Shown here piece after piece: positions 59,477-64,000 of a stretch of 64,000 nt of DNA (positions within the stretch are counted from its first letter, which is position 1; each line of letters opens with the position of its first letter). This DNA is from an uncultured Collinsella sp. Its GTDB lineage: Bacteria; Actinomycetota; Coriobacteriia; Coriobacteriales; Coriobacteriaceae. Both the position numbers and the translations under genes were made by a program. The stretch is taken from contig CATYJU010000004.1 in the NCBI GenBank assembly GCA_958407995.1, forward strand, positions 1-64,000. Reading direction: 5' to 3'. The notes under the pieces were generated by a model. That model made no database searches and had not been told where the DNA came from. It saw only the letters and a list, made by a program, of their open reading frames with translations.

Positions 59477-60940
59477 CTACACCGGAAGCATGCCAGAGAT
59501 TGCCGTTACGATCAGGCCAAAGACGACCATGAAAATGAAGAACTTCCAAATGGTCTTCCACCATTGGCCAAACGAAATCCTAGCCACGGCAAGGCCAGCG
59601 ACCGTCATGCCCGCCACGGGGCTGATGGTGTTGATGGTCTGGTTGGCAAACTGGAGCGCGGTGACGGCTGCCTCGGGATTGAGGCCCATGAGCTCGGTCA
59701 GGGGGCCCATAACGGGCATGGTGAGCGCCGCCAGGCCAGAACTCGAGGGAACCAGCAAAGAGAGCAGGCCAAGGACGATATACATAAACGTGGTGTAGAC
59801 GGCGGCGGGTGCACCGGCGAGCGCGGTAGCGAGCGCCTGGAGGATGGTGTCGATGATCATGCCGCCCTCGGCGATGACCAGAATACCGCGAGCGATACCG
59901 ATAACGATGGCAGCGTACGCAAAGTCGGCGAGACCCTTAACGAACTCCTCTGCGATTGTCTGCTGGTCAAGACCGCCCAGGATACCGGCAAGCAAGCCCA
60001 TGCCAAGGAACACGGCGGAAATCTCATTCATGTACCAGCCCTGGGTAACAAGACCCCAGACGATAATGCCCATACCGCAAGCAAAATCGATAAGCACGAG
60101 CTTCTGACGGATAGTGAACTCTTCCTCGATGGAGGCATCGGTCACGGAAAACTCAATACGCTTGAGCTTATCGTCCTCGTACACAATGGACGACTCGGGG
60201 TTTTTCTTGACGCGCATGGCGTAGCGCATGGCCCATGCGATACCGACGGCAGTGAAGATAACCCAAGAAACGGCGCGCAGCCACAGTTGCGGATTACCCT
60301 CGATGCCAATGATGCCTTGGGCGATCAAAACATTAAACGGGTCGATGGTCGAAGCACAATATCCCAGGTTAGGACCAAGGAAGCAGATGATGAATGCCGT
60401 CATCGAGTCATAACCGATACCCATCATGATGGGAATGAAGATGGCATAGAACGGCAGGGCTTCCTCAGACATGCCAAACGTAGTGCCGCAAATGGACAGC
60501 AATGTCATCGTGATGGGAATGATGAGGATGTCCTTGTTCTTGAGCTTTTTAATCACACGGCTCATGCCGGCATTCAAAGCGTTGGTCTTGGTGATGATCG
60601 CGAACGATCCGCCAATCAATAAGACGAACGCAACGACGTCGGCAGCCTCCTGGATGCCCTTGGTGGGCGCTTGCAGAACCGCGAAGATATCCTGGCCCAG
60701 ATTGATGGTCTCGCCGGTCTCGGAATCGGTGTAGTTCTTATCGACCTGTTCATAGGTTCCAGCAACGGCGACTTCACGCTCGCCCGCCGCTGTCGAAATC
60801 GTCTTGCGCTGATACTGACCAGAGGGAACGATCCAAGTCAGGACCGCAAAGACAACGATCAGCAAGAACATGATCGTATAGACATGCGGTAATTTGAACT
60901 TAAAACGTCTGTTTGTCTTCTTCGCCTTCGTATCTGACAT
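59477..60940 (-). CDS. YfcC-family membrane transporter
   Basis: A 487-residue membrane protein with about 12 spans, matching the YfcC/DcuC-like (PF03606) family: LPHVYTIMFLLIVVFAVLTWIVPSGQY at the start, FGMSEEALPFYAIFIP and LVPSSSGLAALTMPVM towards the end. Members move amino acids, dipeptides, hippurate-like or short-chain acids. GGAGG precedes ATG 60940, well inside a longer frame. It is the first structural gene after the regulator, so it is probably the uptake step of the cluster. Confidence 0.9.
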   Translation of the reverse strand: MSDTKAKKTNRRFKFKLPHVYTIMFLLIVVFAVLTWIVPSGQYQRKTISTAAGEREVAVAGTYEQVDKNYTDSETGETINLGQDIFAVLQAPTKGIQEAADVVAFVLLIGGSFAIITKTNALNAGMSRVIKKLKNKDILIIPITMTLLSICGTTFGMSEEALPFYAIFIPIMMGIGYDSMTAFIICFLGPNLGYCASTIDPFNVLIAQGIIGIEGNPQLWLRAVSWVIFTAVGIAWAMRYAMRVKKNPESSIVYEDDKLKRIEFSVTDASIEEEFTIRQKLVLIDFACGMGIIVWGLVTQGWYMNEISAVFLGMGLLAGILGGLDQQTIAEEFVKGLADFAYAAIVIGIARGILVIAEGGMIIDTILQALATALAGAPAAVYTTFMYIVLGLLSLLVPSSSGLAALTMPVMGPLTELMGLNPEAAVTALQFANQTINTISPVAGMTVAGLAVARISFGQWWKTIWKFFIFMVVFGLIVTAISGMLPV

Positions 60941-60982
60941 AGATACCTCCAAAGAACTCGAGACTGCATCGCATCTCGCTTC

Positions 60983-61005
60983 AACGTTTGCACAATGCAA
61001 ACGTT
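60983..61005 (-). promoter_or_regulatory. Palindromic operator upstream of the transporter gene
   Basis: AACGTTTGCA (60983-60992) and TGCAAACGTT (60996-61005) are perfect 10-base complements around CAA, 43 bases before the transporter ATG. Partial repeats (GACGTTC, AACGGTTGCG twice) lie upstream. It is a good candidate site for the GntR/HutC regulator encoded next door, or for catabolite control. Confidence 0.65.
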
Positions 61006-61158
61006 CTATGACGTTCCATAGATTACCAGCAGCTTTTTCCTTCATCAAGATAATTTCAAACTGATTGCCGCAACGCGGTTGAACGGTTGCGTTTGCGCCG
61101 TGAACGGTATGGAAACGCCCGGTGAGATGATCCACCGGGCGTTTCCATTCGCAATGTC

Positions 61159-61902
61159 CTAGATGTCAAAAACGTAGCGAGACCCAACGATCCGCTGACG
61201 ACCGATGATAAACGGCCGCCGCTGCTCATCGAAAAAGAAGGCTTCCATATAAAACAAGGGCTCGCCAACGGGAACTGCCAACAGTCGAGCGACCTCGGGC
61301 GACGCGCACGCGATCTCGAGCGTGCACGGGTCGGTAAACGCGGGCGTGCGGCCCGTCCGGTTGCGCACGAACTCAAAAATGGATTGGTTAGATAGAGGTG
61401 CCGTTGATAGATAGGCGTTGTCCTCGTAAACATATATGTTGTTCTCGAGCATGACAGGGACGCCATCGGCAGTGCGCACGCGCTCAACGCAAATCAAGTC
61501 AGTTCCAACGGGAACACCAAAGAACTGTGCTTCGGTGGAATCCGCCGGCAGTATCTTTCTCGAAATGACACACGCCCCCGGTTCCATTCCGTTAACGCGA
61601 CATGCGTCCGAAAAACTCTGGACGTCATCCTTCTGGCGAATCTTGCGCTTAAGCTTGGGGGCATTGACAAACGTGCCTTTCCCCTGCCGCTTCGTTAGAT
61701 AGCCCTGCTGGACGAGCTCCTCAATAGCGCGTCGCACGGTAACGCGGCCAACTTTATAGCTCTCAGCCAATTCGAATTCGTTGGGTATCCGCGCGCCCGC
61801 CTTGTAGGCGCCGGAGTTGATTTCGTTTTTGATGATATCAATAACCTGTTGGTACAGCGGTATCGCTGCTTTACCGTCAGTTGGCCCTTCAGTCGGTGGC
61901 AT
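61159..61902 (-). CDS. GntR family regulator, HutC subfamily
   Basis: A 247-residue regulator with an N-terminal winged helix (PLYQQVIDIIKNEINSGAYKAGARIPNEFELAESYKVGRVTVRRAIEEL in part) and a UTRA ligand domain (VRTADGVPVMLENNIYVYE). The UTRA domain binds sugars or amino-acid-like ligands and releases DNA. It lies upstream of the transporter on the same strand and is the likely regulator of the cluster; FrlR of the fructoselysine system is of the same type. Confidence 0.92.
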   Translation of the reverse strand: MPPTEGPTDGKAAIPLYQQVIDIIKNEINSGAYKAGARIPNEFELAESYKVGRVTVRRAIEELVQQGYLTKRQGKGTFVNAPKLKRKIRQKDDVQSFSDACRVNGMEPGACVISRKILPADSTEAQFFGVPVGTDLICVERVRTADGVPVMLENNIYVYEDNAYLSTAPLSNQSIFEFVRNRTGRTPAFTDPCTLEIACASPEVARLLAVPVGEPLFYMEAFFFDEQRRPFIIGRQRIVGSRYVFDI

Positions 61903-61933
61903 ATACCCTCTCCCAGCACAATTAATTCTAAAA

Positions 61934-61968
61934 CGGGCTTAAGGGCATTCAACAAGCCCTTAAGCCCG
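61934..61968 (-). terminator. Intrinsic terminator of the HAD phosphatase gene
   Basis: CGGGCTTAAGGGC and GCCCTTAAGCCCG are perfect 13-base complements. On the minus strand TTTTAG follows. Confidence 0.85.
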
Positions 61969-62052
61969 CATTAGCTTAAAGTATGCTAGGTGTCGCACCA
62001 AAATGTTGGCTATTTACTCATCAGACCCGAAAAACGCGCAACTACCGCGCTC

Positions 62053-62712
62053 CTAAGAAAGCGTGAGCAGCTCCGGCAGCTGGTCGATAATCTTGTCCGC
62101 GGCATCCTGGCTAAAGCCAAAGCGCTCCTCGCGCTTGGCAATGACTGTCAGGCCGGCTCGCTTGCCGGCAGTGATGCCAGGCACCGAATCCTCGACGCAG
62201 CAGCAGCGATTCGCGGGCAGCCCCAGCAGGTCCAGCGCATGCAGGTAGATGTCGGGCTCGGGCTTGCTCTCCTTAAACTGCTCGCCGCTCACCACATACT
62301 CAAAGGCATCCGACAGCCCGCATGCGTTGAGCACTTCCTCGATGCTAACCATGGGAGACGAGCTGGCAAGCGCCACGCGAACGCCACGGCGCGGCAGCTC
62401 TCGAATCGTATCCACGGCGCCTGGGTTAATCAAAGCCTGATAGTCGCGCGGACGCTTATGAGCCCATTCGTCCCAACGGGCCAACGCTTCATCGCCAGTG
62501 AAATGCCCCTTACCGGCGCGCTCAAACCAATCGACCAGCATATGCAGGAAGAACTGATGCGAGGTACCGACCTGCCCATTCAACTCCTCTTGAGTCAGAT
62601 TAAGCCCAAGCTCCTTGGCAAACGCGGCAGTCTCGCCCAGGTAGTAATACTCGGTATCGACGATGACGCCATCCATGTCAAAGATAACGGCGTCGAACGG
62701 AAATGCGGACAC
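62053..62712 (-). CDS. HAD family hydrolase, beta-phosphoglucomutase-like
   Basis: A 219-residue HAD protein with motif I FDMDGVIVDTE, motif II ASSSP and motif III/IV KPEPDIY...CCVEDSVPGITAG, plus a helical cap between. It acts on a sugar phosphate, either as a phosphatase or as a beta-phosphoglucomutase-like mutase. I start at GTG 62712, because AGGGAGGG precedes it; the longer frame has no such signal. Regulation with the HAD gene upstream is likely. Confidence 0.87.
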   Translation of the reverse strand: MSAFPFDAVIFDMDGVIVDTEYYYLGETAAFAKELGLNLTQEELNGQVGTSHQFFLHMLVDWFERAGKGHFTGDEALARWDEWAHKRPRDYQALINPGAVDTIRELPRRGVRVALASSSPMVSIEEVLNACGLSDAFEYVVSGEQFKESKPEPDIYLHALDLLGLPANRCCCVEDSVPGITAGKRAGLTVIAKREERFGFSQDAADKIIDQLPELLTLS

Positions 62713-62776
62713 GGCACCCTCCCTAACAAAAGGACGCCCGCGAGCAGGCGCCCAAACCATGCATTAATCGGCGATT

Positions 62777-63619
62777 CTAACCCAGCAGCTTATCCAGCGC
62801 CACCGCAATACCATCTTCGTTGTTATTGGCGGTCACCATCTGAGCCACAGCCTTAACCTCATCGACGGCGTTACCCATGGCAACACCGGTGCCGGCCCAC
62901 TCAATCATGGACTTGTCGTTCTGGCCGTCGCCAAACGATACAACCTCACTGGCATCGATGCCGAGCTTGGGCAGGGCTCCCTCGAGCGCACGAGCCTTGT
63001 CGATACCGGGCGCCGTGTACTCAAAGTACCAGTCAGCCGTAAACATGCCCGAAAGCGTCTGCTTAAAGGGCGCATACATCTCCTCGTAATGCGCCTGCAG
63101 GTAGGCCGGGTCGCCTGCCGTCAGCAGCTTGTCTACGGGATAAGTGTCCACGACCTCATGCAAGCTCTCGACCTCGCGGATCTTAAGGTCGCAGGCATCG
63201 CGCTCGTATTTGACGATGTTTTTCTGCGAGCCATCCGGCAGCGTAATCATGCAGTGGTACGAGTCCTCGACATGCAAGTCGCGACCGAGCGAGATCATGG
63301 GGATCACATCATAGTTTTGCAGATGATCAATCAGACGGTGCAGCTCGTCAGCCGGCATGGCCTGGTCAAAAAGAACCTCATCGGTCTGAGCGTCGACCAC
63401 ATGCGCGCCATTGAAAGCGACTAGCAGACCGTCATGGTTTTGAAGGTCGAGCTCCTGCGCCAGAGCATGTAGTCCCCATGCGGGACGGCCCGAAGCCAAA
63501 ATGAGCTTAATGCCCGACTCCTGTGCCGCGAGCAGCTTTTCGCGCGTGCGCGGGCTGATGACCTTTTGGTCGTTGGTGAGCGTACCGTCGATATCCATCG
63601 CGATGGCTTTGATTGCCAT
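62777..63619 (-). CDS. Cof-type HAD phosphatase
   Basis: A 280-residue class IIB HAD (Cof/YbiV-like) with motif I MDIDGTLTND, GIKLILASGRPAW and the C-terminal VSFGDGQNDKSMIEWAGTGVAMGNA. Such enzymes dephosphorylate sugar phosphates, flavin or pyridoxal compounds with low specificity. GGGAGG precedes ATG 63619, used instead of the upstream ATG. Confidence 0.92.
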   Translation of the reverse strand: MAIKAIAMDIDGTLTNDQKVISPRTREKLLAAQESGIKLILASGRPAWGLHALAQELDLQNHDGLLVAFNGAHVVDAQTDEVLFDQAMPADELHRLIDHLQNYDVIPMISLGRDLHVEDSYHCMITLPDGSQKNIVKYERDACDLKIREVESLHEVVDTYPVDKLLTAGDPAYLQAHYEEMYAPFKQTLSGMFTADWYFEYTAPGIDKARALEGALPKLGIDASEVVSFGDGQNDKSMIEWAGTGVAMGNAVDEVKAVAQMVTANNNEDGIAVALDKLLG

Positions 63620-63768
63620 ATATGCCTCCCTGTCATTGAACAACCTTGTCTGAGCCATCATACAGAACACCCATCGCGACTCCGTTTACAACGGGCAAAA
63701 AGTCATATTGTCTCGAACATGAACGGTGCGTAGTCATGAAGCTTTATCGCTCAGGTCAAATACGTCTG

Positions 63769-64000
63769 CTAGCGACGCTCATCCGTCGGTGCGCCGTCGA
63801 CGATCGCGATGCCCGCCGAGGCACCCAACGCGCTGGCGCCGGCCTCGATGAACGCGCAAGCCTCTTCGTAATTATGGATACCGCCCGCCGCCTTGATTGC
63901 CACGGCATCGCCGAGCACCTCGTGCATCAGCCGCACGTCCTCGAGCTTAGCACCGCCAAAGCTTCTGCCAGTCGATGTCTTAAGGAATCCCGGCTTAGCC
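63769..64000 (-). CDS. deoC: Deoxyribose-phosphate aldolase C-terminus (partial)
   Basis: The frame runs in from the right edge and stops at 63769-63771. The 76 visible residues contain KPGFLKTSTGRSFGGAKLEDV and AIKAAGGIHNYEEACAFIEAGASALGASAG, the Schiff-base lysine segment and phosphate-binding end of DeoC. It splits deoxyribose 5-phosphate into glyceraldehyde 3-phosphate and acetaldehyde. The rest is outside the window. Confidence 0.92.
   Translation of the reverse strand, partial: AKPGFLKTSTGRSFGGAKLEDVRLMHEVLGDAVAIKAAGGIHNYEEACAFIEAGASALGASAGIAIVDGAPTDERR

Noticed and set aside
58253..60622. A 789-codon plus-strand frame spanning the amidohydrolase and transporter genes in antisense
   Set aside because: Both minus-strand genes have clear family motifs and starts; the antisense frame has none.
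1..64000. tRNA, rRNA or prophage genes
   Set aside because: No cloverleaf, rRNA segment, integrase or phage structural motif was recognised while reading; a tRNAscan/Infernal run would settle it.

Overview
The window reads as a chromosomal segment of a high-GC anaerobic gut actinobacterium of the class Coriobacteriia, most likely Collinsella or a close relative. This is inferred from gene content (acetate and lactate fermentation genes, the acetyl-type DAP/lysine pathway, ECF transport, a membrane-tailed C69 dipeptidase) and codon style; no rRNA or other marker is present to prove it. Genes are densely packed on both strands. No tRNA, rRNA, CRISPR array, insertion sequence or prophage was recognised.

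Layout. 1-6.4 kb: tail of an RNA m5U methyltransferase, DJ-1/PfpI protein, Maf, S58 peptidase, a glycosyltransferase/UDP-galactopyranose mutase pair, and pta. 6.5-9.1 kb: two tandem acetate kinases, the second with changes in conserved motifs. 9.2-11.4 kb: a more AT-rich LysR/MFS pair. 11.4-16.7 kb: HIT, xseB, xseA, a zinc metallopeptidase, RNase D, a lipid/diacylglycerol kinase and a 30-residue membrane peptide. 17-18.8 kb: C69 dipeptidase. 18.9-22.6 kb: a Trp-Trp-Trp leader peptide and attenuator in front of an ECF transporter (S component, fused A/A', T). 22.6-27 kb: aspartate/glutamate-type racemase with an ATP-grasp ligase, a MOSC protein and a secreted cell-wall protein. 27-30.5 kb: Ser/Thr kinase with an HTH partner, two small membrane proteins, HigBA toxin-antitoxin. 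30.6-36 kb: M20 deacylase, then a lysine riboswitch and an in-frame lysA-dapA fusion followed by dapB and dapH. 36-48.7 kb: nucleoid protein, lipase-like protein, LDH, aminotransferase, NAD synthetase, two uncharacterised proteins, EttA and SdpIR. 48.8-50.4 kb: TcdA and TatD. 50.5-61.9 kb: a long minus-strand cluster resembling fructoselysine (Amadori product) catabolism. 62-64 kb: two HAD phosphatases and the end of deoC.

The most unusual signals are non-coding. Six long imperfect-palindrome elements of three sequence families lie a few bases to a few tens of bases after stop codons, each in the sense orientation of the gene before it. Within a family an internal core is nearly invariant, while the flanking stems differ in sequence yet stay paired. 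This includes compensatory changes in the multi-copy families. They look like structured 3' UTR RNA elements, or palindromic repeats selected for structure, and I know of no named family that matches.

How the genes work together: pta, the two ackA genes and ldh are end-product fermentation. The lysine riboswitch, lysA-dapA, dapB and dapH, perhaps with the divergent M20 enzyme and the aminotransferase at 39.8 kb, give most of an acetylase-type lysine/DAP route. The attenuator suggests that the ECF transporter imports tryptophan or a tryptophan-derived compound. The racemase and ATP-grasp pair suggest D-amino-acid incorporation into peptidoglycan.
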